A stretch of 64,000 nt of DNA from Blastomyces gilchristii SLH14081 (taxonomy: Eukaryota; Ascomycota; Eurotiomycetes; Onygenales; Ajellomycetaceae): the NCBI RefSeq assembly GCF_000003855.2, contig NW_003101663.1:335715-399714 (forward strand), given 5' to 3'. The translations under genes were made by a program, and so were the position numbers. The notes beneath the pieces were generated by a model. The model had not been told where the DNA came from, made no database searches, and saw only the letters and a program-made list of their open reading frames with translations. Shown here one piece after another: positions 48,871-59,495 of this stretch; the first letter of the stretch is position 1, and each line of letters begins with the position of its first letter.

Positions 48871-50683
48871 ATGGCGTTCAAAGCGCAATCCACTACTGAC
48901 AGGCAAAAGGTGCTTATAATTGGTGCCGGAGCAGCAGGAATGGTACGCTAATATCCCAGAAAGAAAGAAAGAGACGAAGCAAGCAAGCAAGAGAAATCCA
49001 TTCCCATTCCCACTCAAACTCCCTTGCCCAATCCTCTCCCTTCCCCAACCGCGTTAGTCGGGAATAGTAAAAAGGTAACCAAAACATTCCCAATCACACA
49101 AAAATTCATTTAGTCATGCGCAGCAACTCTAGCCGAACATCCCAACAGATTCGATGTCACGATTATAGAGCGCGCCAGTGTCCCTGGGGGTGTTGCGACG
49201 TCCTTATCGCTAGATACACGCCTGTACGGAGCAGATTGGATGAACAATGGTGTCCAGGGGGGGCCAAGCCTATTCCGACACACCTTCAAATACCTCCGGG
49301 ATTATGGCTTTGAGCCAAAAGAGATGAAGTTGCAGTTTTCGTTCGGGAAGGGTAAGGAAGATTTCTGGACGAATGTGTTTCCGACAGCGCTGATTGAGAA
49401 ACACGCGGACGAGATTAGGAGGTTTGGTACGGCGCTTGAGATCATTAGGAAAGGCGGAGTTGCGCTTTGGGTATTGCCTGTTAAGACATTTCTAAGCCTG
49501 TTCCGGTTTAGCAAGGAATTCCGGTACAAGATGGTTATTCCTCTTGCCTCGGTCGTGCTTGGAACGGGGAATCAGACGGAAGATTTCCCATGTGGTCTTC
49601 TCCAACAGCTTTTTTATGACCCTGGAATGAAAGTGTGGGATTACGACCCAGTATCATTCGTACCAAATCTTCCAAGCATGTTTACCTTCCCCAACATGCG
49701 ACTCTTCTACCGCGACTGGGCGATTGGCCTATGCTCCAATGGGGTCAGGATCCGCTTAAATACTGAGGTCACTAAGATCATACGCAGAGATCGTCACGGC
49801 GTCGCTGTCGAGACGGCACGGGCTAACAGCGATATATTAAGTGGCAGTTCAGTACGTCGCCACACCAGCATCATTGAGGGTTTCGACAAGTTAGTCCTCT
49901 GCATTCCCGGGGACGAGGCGAGTCGTCTGTTGGGCAAAGGGGGAACCTGGAAGGAAAGGCTTATCCTTGGCAGTGTCAAGATGTTCAACCGTCTCACTAT
50001 CACCCATTCGGACTCTGCGTATATCAGAGAACTCTATGAAACTCGCTTCCGAGAGGAGCTGTGCGCGCCGCCCCGGACGAAAGAGCAGGAAGATCAAATA
50101 TCCTTTGCAAGAGGTGCAGCAGGCGAGCAGCCTGGGTTCAGGCCAATGTACTATACCCGTGCTTACCCCGAACAGAAAAACAAGATGGAGCCGGGATTTG
50201 ATTGCTCGAATTTCCAGTATCAGTTCCAGCCAGATATCAGATCGGGGCAACCCGCGCTGCCTTTTGACCGTCACGTTTTCCAAAGCCATTTCTTGGATGG
50301 TAAATTGAAGCATCTTTGGACGGCTAATAAGATCGACGAGAGCAGTATCATCGAACGGAGATGGTGGCATCAGCTATCTCCCCGCTGGCAGCACTATGTT
50401 AGGGTTGCTCCGGCTATACGGTTCATCAATGGCAAGAAGAATACATATTTCGCAGGATCATGGACACTTGTGGTGAGACCATGTCAAACTCGAAGCATAT
50501 ATATGAACTATAGGCCGTCGTGCGCTGACAGCACTGACACAGGATATTCATGAGGTCGCATGTATATCTGGCATTGCGGCAGCGTATCGCCTTGGTGCGG
50601 AGTATGAAAATTTTGACGACCTTGCTGCATCTAATTTTGCAAAGTATTTGAAAAACGCTCATGGGGTTAAATTCGGAAGGTGA
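48871..50683 (+). CDS. FAD-dependent oxidoreductase (flavin amine-oxidase-like, Rossmann)
   Basis: Exons 48871-48942, 49114-50472 and 50543-50683 give 523 aa in frame. Exon 1 carries the dinucleotide-binding fold start KVLIIGAGAAGM (Gly18-x-Gly20-x-x-Gly23), split from the rest of the helix (SCAATLAEHP) by a 171-bp intron. The strand ending in Glu (FDVTIIERASVPGG) should bind the FAD ribose. A second signature near the C-terminus, NTYFAGSWTLVDIHEVACISGIAAAYRLGA, is the usual FAD pyrophosphate/isoalloxazine motif of flavin amine-oxidase-type and phytoene-desaturase-type enzymes. No signal peptide or membrane anchor is visible. The substrate is not predictable; fungal homologues are mostly annotated only as NAD(P)/FAD-binding proteins. 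It is convergent with the SDR gene, 245 bp apart. Confidence 0.88.
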
Positions 50684-50928
50684 ATGGGGGAGCAAAACAT
50701 GTAGTGAATTTTCAAATGTTATCTGGGGCTTCCATCTTGCTCACTTGTGTGACCCACGAAATTCGTCTATCCTGAATCATGATGGTCAACTCGTCATATG
50801 TAATATTATTAGGTGCGGACTTCGGTCGAGTTGATTTACTGTAGTCCCGATTGTGAGAGCCGTATCGACAGAAGCTCGAAAATGATAAGCACATTAGCAC
50901 AAATGTAGCCACGATCGTCAACAATAGA

Positions 50929-52162
50929 TCATTCCATCATTGGCACGTCATGCGACATCAGGTTATCCTCTCCTTCAGTTTTCAGGTTAATATCATTAGT
51001 ACCCGCAGCTTCCTCCTTCGAATTGGTAGAATGTTGCTGCTGTGCATCACCATCAGGAAGCGGGAAATTCAAATGCTTCCAATCCTCAATCTCCTCAGTG
51101 ATGCATTTCAGCCTATCCCTAATACTCTCCACAGCGTAGCTGCCAAGAAGGAGACGTAATGGCGGAAATGAGCAATGAGCAAGTTGCCAAACCAGTTCAG
51201 CGGCTTTTACCGCGCTTATAGGCTGCTTATCCCCCATCCACTGGATGATCCGTCTAGCATGGGACGCGGGAGCCGTCGCTGAGCTATACGGGTCGCTTGC
51301 TGGCTTTATAAGGAAGTGCCCGAACAATGGGAGTGGGGAGGAGTGCGATAAGTCCGGTGCAATGGAGCCCGGGGGAGATTCGGAGGGATCAAAATCGTCT
51401 CGACGCATGTGTCCCGGCTCCACCAGCGTGCATTTAATATTAAACGGATCAATCTCATAGAGCATACTCTCAATAAGCCCCTCCACAGCATATTTGGTCG
51501 CGCAATACGGTCCCAGCCCCGGTACGCCAAGCGATCCCGACGTGGAGCTGAATATCAAATACCTCCCCGCACGCCGCTGTCGGAAATACGCTAGAGAGAG
51601 TTGTATGATATTCAACGTGCCGGTGAAATTGGTCTCGAACTGGTTTCGGATGTCGTATTCATCCTGATCCTCGCAGGCGCCCACGACGCCGTAGCCGGAG
51701 CAGTTGACAATGCAGTCGATGCGGCCAAAGTGTTCGATGGTTTTGTCGATCGCGGCGCGGACGGTTTCGCGGGCCCGCACGTCACAGAGGAGGCCGATGC
51801 AGTTCCTATTCTCGGAATGGAGGGCTTCCATGCTTGCTGGGGAGCTCTCAAATGTGCGTCCGACGGCGGCAACGAGGTCCCCGTGGGCTAGTGTGCATTT
51901 GACTAGCGAGCGGCCCATGTGGCCTGTCGCACCAAATATCTACAGGTGAGGTTTTGTTTAGCAACCACTGTAAAAGAGCAGCGAAACCCAGACATATCGT
52001 CAGTAGGGGCAAACGTACCAGCCATACTAGCTGCTTGGGAGGATTTTGAGGTCCTGGCGGGTCTGTTGTTGCGGGTAAATGTAGACGGGCGTCTTGCGCT
52101 ACGATAGTGGAAGGGGAGCGCGAATTGGCTGCGCGAAACCTTTCGCGGGGTCGCGGATCCAT
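50929..52162 (-). CDS. Short-chain dehydrogenase/reductase (SDR)
   Basis: Exons 52162-52019 and 51939-50929 (79-bp intron, GTACGT...CTGTAG) give 384 aa. After a 45-residue Arg/Pro-rich N-terminus comes KQLVWL, then the cofactor loop FGATGHMGRS (about residues 50-59). This is a variant of the classical TGxxxGIG motif that looks more like atypical or NmrA-type SDRs. Downstream motifs are classical: an NCSG in place of NNAG, catalytic Ser180 in FSSTSGSLG, Tyr193 and Lys197 in PYCATKYAVEG, then VEPGHMR. The last 40 residues are polar and acidic (EEIEDW, QQQHSTN). The N-terminal extension could be partly untranslated if a later start is used, but no other in-frame ATG precedes KQLVWL. Substrate unknown; an NAD(P)H-dependent carbonyl or alcohol reaction is inferred from family. 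Confidence 0.87.
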
Positions 52163-52617
52163 AACGAATCAGATTTGTGGAGGGCGGGGACGAAAAAAGG
52201 TATTGTTCGTACAATTAAGGCCAGGTTTCAAACTGCGACATTGTTCACCGACCGCTAAAAAGACTTATCTGGAATATTTAGCAAATATGAGCTCCGTGGG
52301 CTGTGTCGATGGTTTGTTCCGACGGCCCAAGAGGCCTACCTACTATGGTATGTATGTTTCTCCCGGCGGTATTTAGCTGGCTGCTACAGTACAAAAACTC
52401 CACGTGGTTGGTGGCTCTAGTTAAAATTTAGGAAATAGCCTACGGAGTAATAAAAGTTGATAATGATTTCATGTGGAGACATCGACGGCAGTTTCCGACG
52501 AACTAAGCTGCTACTTTAAAGAAAAATACACTGATGATATAAACCACCCTAATTAATTGACGCCATACCGGATGAAAAAACCTCATTTCAAATAACAAAA
52601 CCATGAGCTTAACATAA
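52163..52617. promoter_or_regulatory. Spacer: SDR promoter and VPS45 3' flank
   Basis: This is 455 bp between the SDR start and the VPS45 stop, both genes on the minus strand. A TACGGAGTA half-site lies at 52441-52449. No gene is seen. Confidence 0.6.
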
Positions 52618-54524
52618 TCAACGACCAATTTCCCTCCGAAGCCTTCCCTCGACTGTGGTCGGCGGGGCTTCAGGCCAGTTACCAACAGCATCATCAACCT
52701 CTTCAAGGAAGCTAGCACTATTATGGATGCAAGTGGCCCCCAGAACAACACGGACGCCAGGGGAACTCGCATTGACCTGCGCCACCATCTTGGCTTCTTC
52801 GTACGTTGCTCCTCCAACCATGAATACGATTATATCCTGAGGTTTGTCCCGAGTGTGTCCGCCTCCTTCGAGGAAGGGGTATTGGAGCTCCTTCAGGCGG
52901 CCTTTGATGAGATTCTGGAGAGTGGACTCTAATCGCGGAGAGTGCTGGGTGTATACATTCTCGACACCCTTAAGTGGTTTAAACCGGTCGCGAGCGCCAG
53001 AGAGAAAAGATGCGGACTCGAATAGATCTGAGAATCCACCAGCAACTGGAGGTGCTTGGAGTGAGTGATGGTACGCTAATAGCTTTGGGATAATATTAAT
53101 TCTATGCGGCGACACGTCCCCCGCGGCTGTAAGTAGGTCGATCAAAACTGGCAACGCATTCGAAGGCTGTTTTTCATAACGGATCGCATATAATGCGACT
53201 AGGCGGATTTTATTATCCGCTGTGACTGATGGAGATTGAATCAACCGTTGTAGTGACTTTGATGGTCAGTATACTATTATCTCATATGCCTGCTAGATCG
53301 TTTTGGGTACGGGATAGAGAACCAACCTTAAGATCATTCGCGTGGTTATCGTTACAGGCTAAGCTCTGTTCGAGTTCGCTCACATCCAGCAAGCTATTCT
53401 CACCTACTTTTCTGCTCAATTCGCTAACTAGTGTCACATGTTTGCTGACATTGCCCGAGAGCTTTCGGAATTCGGGGTAGTCCTCCACAAATCGCTTCAT
53501 ATCCGCAATAGACTCTATACTCATAGTGCTTTTTGTTCGAGATTGGTATTGTTCGACGTATTCCTTAATATTCCCGCCCAAGTCGCCGAAATTCTGGTAC
53601 ATATTCTTCTTGAAAAAGGGATCCTGATCTTGGGATATCACAATTTCCTTAAGTTCCGGTCTGATGTCTGGAACATTGCTCAAATCAACCCTTCCATTAT
53701 CAATGCCAAGGAGCTCATGGACCATGGCTTGATAGGTCCACTGGTTTAGTAGTGGTGTGATAGGGTCGTCCCGACGGTCGAGTATCAGCAGGATGGGGGG
53801 CGTATCTGTTTTTTGGAAATTGAACAGTTGCTCCTCTTGAGTGAGCTGATATCGGACTTCAGTGGCAAGCTTCTTAGTTATGAGGCTGTTTTTCTCGTAC
53901 CGAATCAAGGGGTTCTTCTTTAAGGACAATAAAAGTGCGATAACTCCCTCCGTCGCTCGCTGGAGAGCGTCTGAATTCCAGATATCTGGACTCTGGCTCC
54001 ATATCCTTTGCTTCGGGTACCCCATACCCAAAGAGCAAAGGTCGGGGTTGATCACGGAGAAATCGGCAAAATACTCCTGCACGGCCTTAACAACCTCATG
54101 ACCATCTGCTTCTGCCAGCCTCTCCAGTGACGATTTGCGGACAACGTTGCTGAAGTAGAGGTAGTACTCGCCATACTTGGGTTCCCGTAATTCATCAATA
54201 ATAAACTGTATGGAATCAGGAGAGGGGCGAACGAAGCACAGGCATCGCAGGTGTCGCATCTTCTCGCGACTCTGGTTGTCGAGGCGGTCGATCAAGTAGA
54301 CCTCATGGTTCAGGAGAGCGGACTGGGTCATGGCAGTGGAGACGATGGGTACCTAGGAAGGTTGTTAGCCCTGCCAGTCATTGTAGTTAGAAGGTCGCGT
54401 CTCCCACGGTCTCACTATCAAGCAATAATATCTTCATCTTAGCGGTGGAAGATCCGGTCGCAGATGAGTCCCCGACGGAGACCATCTTCGAGATGTAGCC
54501 GGACACAGCAGAGACGACATCCAT
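52618..54524 (-). CDS. VPS45: Vacuolar sorting protein Vps45 (Sec1/Munc18 family)
   Basis: Exons 54524-54408, 54352-53327 and 53256-52618 give 593 aa, typical for SM proteins. The N-terminus MDVVSAVSGYISKMVSV and the strand KMKILLLDSET followed by VPIVSTAMTQSALLNHEVYLID match the Vps45 domain 1 start. Other family stretches: HLRCLCFVRPSPDSIQFI, NVVRKSSLERLAEAD, ILLILDRRDDPITPLLNQWTYQAMVHELLGI and a C-terminal IIVFMVGGATYEEAKMV. Vps45 binds endosomal/TGN syntaxin (Tlg2/Pep12 class) to promote SNARE assembly in TGN-to-endosome traffic (known for yeast and human). Both introns use weak donors (GTGGGA at 54407, GTTGGT at 53326) but have good branch/acceptor signals, and the joins restore the conserved sequence exactly. 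Confidence 0.95.
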
Positions 54525-55333
54525 TGCGACAGCGTGATTATCGAACGAACCGACACAGGGAAATCTGCGAAAGGCTTAATAGCGAGGTTTAAGCCCCTCC
54601 CGTAGTACGTCGAGCAATTCGTTCTACTGGTCAGGCAAGGTGTTAATGTGCAATGTCAGTCCAAAAGCATGTTGATGCTGTTTGATGCCGCTGTCGTCAC
54701 TGTCTGGTTTAGCCAAGCATGACTAAGGAATGTATCACGTGAACATATTGCCCGTCAAAAGTTCCAGAAGGGGAAATGGATTCACTCCTGAATTCATCTC
54801 CCAAACTTCATTTGTACGGCGTAGCAGATTGGCAAATCATTATGGCGCGACGTTATTCCTTTTTATCACAGGAGCTCTACACTTGCAGCAAGCTAGGGTA
54901 CAGACCGCGGAGGCCACTTGAACATAGCTCCCCCAATCCTGTCCGCCCAAAAAATATGCGCAGAACCAACGTATTTTGTCACGAATAAGCTGGAGTATAC
55001 CCAGGTCTCCTTTTACTCGAGATAGTATCTGACTTTCATCGTTGTTGCTTTCGCATTAACGGCCGGCCCATATATATAAGCACCATGAGATAAATAAATT
55101 GACGTAGCAGAAGATTTCTAATATCGTCCAAACAAAAGCAGTTCACTCATTCTCTTTTTAGATATCTAACCAATTGGCCAAAATAATTGGATAATATGGA
55201 TATCGCCCGCTACACGCACTGGCTAACCGCTGGCCTACCACTAGCAGTATCGGCCCTGCAACAAAAAACAAAGGTGAATATAATCTCAGAAACCACATTT
55301 GAGGTACTCTCGTCTCTGGAAAAATAATCCTTA
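54525..55333. promoter_or_regulatory. VPS45 promoter and GlnRS 3' flank
   Basis: This is 809 bp upstream of the VPS45 start and downstream of the GlnRS stop. A 70-codon plus-strand ORF (54776-54988) has an ATG but no recognisable homology, so it is not called. A TATATATAAG element lies near 55070. Confidence 0.55.
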
Positions 55334-56175
55334 CTATTTCCCAGCATCATCTTTCAAAGCCACAATCCTGTTCAATATCACCTTATCCTCAGTACTATCA
55401 CTATCGAGCGCAAAATACGCAACCCGCATCCCCTGGAAGCGGACTGTTTCGGGATGAACAATCGACCCATCTGCACCGACTCCTCCTGCGCCACTGATGT
55501 CATACTCTTCCGTCTCATGCTTTTCCGGGTTAGAGAGCTTCTCGCCTTCCTTAGCAGGCCAAGGTGCGCGACTTTTAACTTCAGGGAACCCAATATCGAT
55601 CATGGCATCGCGGTAGATCTCCATAGAGTTGGAATTGATATCTGCTAGGAAGCCGTCCGGGTGGCTCTTGGGATCTTCGGAGTTGAACAATCGATTGATG
55701 ACGCGAACCTCAGCTTTTATAGGGCTGGAATGCTCGGGGGAGAGAGCGACCCAGTGTATGAATCTGCAGATATTGTTAGAATTAAATATTGTGGTGCTCT
55801 TTTGCGTAAATTTATTTTGGGTTACTAGCCACACAGCAATACACGGCGTTTACTGGAATATCAAAATTTGTGGACGGGGATGGATTACGTTTTGGGTTTC
55901 TTAGGAGCGGATCCCTCTTCCGGTTTCTCATATTTCGCGTGAACACAGGTTACTAGCCCAGTTTCTGGATCCTTCTCAAAGGACATTGCCGTAATTGGGT
56001 AAGGCACTTTCATAAGACCAACGGTTTTCCCAGGGGCTAGTCGGAAGTAGTCCGCCGAATCAACTTCTCTAAAATCAGTTCTCTCGATATAAACTGTCCG
56101 CGTAAACGGGACCTTGTGAACCTAAATAACTGCTGTCAGAATGTGAAACTTGCCATACGCGAACCGTAGTCTTCT

Positions 56176-56206
<31 letters not shown>

Positions 56207-57691
56207 CTTTTTTTTTCTTTTTTTTTCAAAAATTTGCGGAACGGGTTCAACGTACTCCAAACGCGGGATCTTTCGAATAAGGAAGTTCGACCATTTCAAG
56301 GTAATCTTCAGGGAGATCATCGATGATAACTTTGAGCGGTTCCATGACGACCATCAATCGTGGAACGGTCGTCTCGAGATACCTTCTCACTGATTGTTCA
56401 AAGCGATGTACTTGGATATTTGTCTTGGCTTTGGTCACTCCAAGCTCGTTCACAAACGAGAGAATGGCTCCGGGAGGCACACCCCGACGACGTAGACCAA
56501 CGAGGGTATACAAGCGAGGATCATCGTATCCTCCAACGTGTCCTCCATCGATAAGCTTCATAATGTCCCGTTTGGAAAGAATCGTTCCCGTAACATTGAG
56601 GCGGCCGTATCTGTAAATATTGTTAGAAGAAGTGGTTAATTCCGAAAAGAATATGAGGAGACTAACTCTCTTTGCATTGGTCTGTATACTTCCAACTTGT
56701 CGCAAAGCCACTCGTAAGAAACTCGGGACTGCTCGAATTCCGTTGTGCATAAGGAGTGAGTAACGCCCTCAAAGCTATCACAGAGACAGTGAGTAAAATC
56801 GTAAGTAGGGTATATTCTCCATTTATCTCCAGTTCGGAAATGATGTCTTTCCTTGTCGTCGATGACACGATATGCAAAGAGATCCCACATTTGGGGGTTG
56901 CCATCTTTGAGGTCCTGCTTCATACGCAAAGCAGCTTCTCCAGCCGCGTATTTGCCATCACGCATTGCTCGGAATTCCGTCAGCGATTCCTCAATAGGAC
57001 GAGTCCGATGCGCACAGGCAAATCGAGGTTTACCTTCCCCCTCTCCTCCGCCTCGCTGTGCTTGGATTTCGGCCTCTTTTTCAATTATTAGAATGCATTA
57101 CCTATCAAAGGGCAGTTATGTGTAAGAAAAGGACTTACTGTTGCAGTGACAAACATATGCGCCATCCCGTCTGATTAGGTCCTCCGCCAGCTCATAGAGG
57201 CGATCAAAATTGTCACTGGAATATGTGACCTTGACTGGTGAGAAACCCAGCCACCGGACAATATCTTCAATCGCAATAAAATATTTTTCCTCTTCGCTCT
57301 TAGGGTTCGTATCATCAAATCGAAGATAGCAGTCTCCTCCATAGAATCGCGCGAAACCAAAATTGATCGCAATGGCTTTTGAGTGTCCGATGTGAAGGTA
57401 GCCATTTGGCTCGGGTGGGAAACGTGTTACAACTTTCTTAACATACTCAGAACCGATTGGCCTTTCATTATAGACGTCGGCAAGGAATCCAGTCTTAAAC
57501 ATTGAGTCTGGATCTTCATTGAAAGCTATGGCAGCTGGCTTCTTCGCCTTTGGCGGGGTAGGGCCCTTGGGCGGTTTAGGCGCCTTGGGAGCTTTTTCTT
57601 TTCGCGGTTTTTGAGCATTTGCCGGTGCCTTAGTGCGATCAGGAAGGTCGACCGGAGTGTCCATGTTTTCTAGCTTTTGTTTGTCGGTCAT
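55334..57691 (-). CDS. GLN4: Glutaminyl-tRNA synthetase, cytosolic
   Basis: Exons 57691-57139, 57075-56667, 56610-56256, 56121-55889 and 55763-55334 give 659 aa in frame. This class I enzyme charges tRNA-Gln. The HIGH motif is in [20 protein letters not shown] (residues 100-103), the KMSKS-loop equivalent is TILSKRD (about 330-336), and the GlnRS-type anticodon-binding beta-barrels follow ([42 protein letters not shown]). The N-terminus is short and Lys/Pro-rich ([21 protein letters not shown]), replacing the longer appended domain of yeast Gln4; such basic linkers help bind tRNA. The start was set at ATG 57691: the codons before it look like an intron end (GCTAAC...GCACAG at about 57735-57713), so a 5'-UTR intron is likely. 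Intron 3 (56255-56122) carries a (T8C)n microsatellite. Confidence 0.95.
56171..56226. repeat. Homopyrimidine (T4-8 C)n microsatellite within GlnRS intron 3
   Basis: About 56 nt of C-separated T blocks lie inside the 134-bp intron. On the sense (minus) strand this is an A/G purine tract between the donor and the branch region, so repeat length may affect intron size. Confidence 0.85.
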
Positions 57692-59184
57692 GATGCTCCG
57701 TTTTGGCGACTGTGCAGTAGAACTGGAAGTGTTAGCAATGGGAAGCACTCAACTACTTGGCCGGTTTACCAGGCCTAGCAACACTATTCACATTAATAGA
57801 ATAAGAAACAGTCATACCCTGTAGTTAATATTAATATATTAGTTACTAATCTGAGTGCGGAGAGTGTAAATGTTGTGAAGGCGGGGGAAGTTCTATTAGG
57901 ACGTGGATGTTGGAGGGACAAAGCAAGCAAAAATAGTGGGCTAGGGCAATCACTTCCTTATCGATAAGAGATGACTCAGGGGCCGGCTGGCGATAGTCAC
58001 AAAATTAGTATAAAAAATACGAAATTCTCCGGGAATATCAGCGATAGGATATATATTCTAGATTTTTTTGTAGTTAATAAAAAAGCGCAATATATACTTC
58101 ACATACAGGAAATGGAGGGAAGTAGTAATAAATATAGGATCTGAGCTTGGGAGAGAAGTATAAATCACGTGATCGCATACCTCTGCTGTCAGGACTCCGG
58201 AAAAACTAACATCCGGGCATAAATTCAAGCTCCAAACACCTCTTTTGCAGAGGTTGAGAAAAAAACAAAACATCCTTTTTTGTCTTCCTACCCCCTTAGT
58301 ATCTGCTTGCTGAGCCTGGAAATTCCTATACCTGTTACCAAATTACCGAATTAGTCCGGCTTCATCGTGCATCGGTCCAGTTCTCAGACTCAGCTCTCCG
58401 TTCACCAGCCGGACCTAGTTCCATTCCCAGCCCAACCACTCCCTATACCCTATACCACCTCTTCCTGACCTCCTATTTTCAACTTTACTTATTGCATAGA
58501 GTCTTGTCGTTCTTGTTTGTATTGTTACGTCTTTTTGTGCGTCTATACCATTCCAGTCGTGGCGGAGTTGGCTTATCTCGTTTCCTTTTTTTGTTCCATT
58601 TCCTCAAACCTGGGGAGGTTCTCTATAAAGAAGCCATTACAATCTGATTACAATCCCACAAGGGCACGGGGTATGTTCCAGTTATAGTATTGCATCTGTT
58701 CTGGACTAATATATTCCCCTCCGCCCTTTCAATATACTAGTCGACCTGTGGGTGTCACCGCACAATTCTGTCACCTACCACGGTCAACAGCCAGACGGGC
58801 TGGGAAAACAACCAACTCATCCCCAGGGAGATCTTCAAAAGCATCATTTGCATAGAGTGTTCGTCTGTTCAATAATCTACATGATGGCTGGCATGGCATT
58901 GTCCCCCCTTTCATGGGCATCTCGAATTAGCTCACGATCACCCTATCATTTTCGGGAGTCGGCATCTACTCTTTGTGGTCTTGCAGGAGCAAAGAGCGTG
59001 CATTCACTCTTGATTTGTGCATCAATCCGGAATTATTGTTCATCGCCGCTATCTCCTGGACCCATCTTCTCCAGGGGTTCTAGATATCCCCAAAGGTCAG
59101 TTTAAGCTCTTCTGGAGCGTTTCATGGACTATTTCCTTTGTATGCATATGGCGCTTGGTGCTTTTGTTCCATAATTTATCTAAT
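57692..59184. promoter_or_regulatory. Divergent promoter region (GlnRS / cardiolipin synthase)
   Basis: This is 1.49 kb between divergent starts. On the minus side a probable 5'-UTR intron of the GlnRS gene runs from a GTATGA donor near 57817 to the GCACAG acceptor near 57713. The plus-side leader is pyrimidine-rich (58260-58620). A 117-codon frame at 58752-59105 lacks an ATG and any homology and is not called. Confidence 0.5.
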
Positions 59185-59452
59185 ATGAGCGTTGCTAGAA
59201 AATGCTCGACCCTTGTTTCAACACCAATGAATCGTAACCAAGTAGTTCCGTTAAGTTGGACATCGTCGGGGCGAAGACTTCTGAGCACAGAGCCGCCGTC
59301 AGGTAGAGGGAACGACGACAAAAATCAAGACAACACGTAAGTAACCTTCATGATTTTTCACGAGCTTCCTTTTGAATTACTGTGCATGCCCTTGTGCCTA
59401 CGTGATTGTTCTGACTACACCACTCGATGTTTTGACAATACGGTTGACCGTA

Positions 59453-59495
<43 letters not shown>

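Noticed and set aside
54776..54988. 70-codon ORF with ATG between VPS45 and GlnRS
   Set aside because: No homology recognised and it lies in the VPS45 promoter region. It was left uncalled.
58752..59105. 117-codon frame upstream of CRD1
   Set aside because: It lacks an ATG at its start and shows no conserved pattern; more likely leader or promoter DNA.
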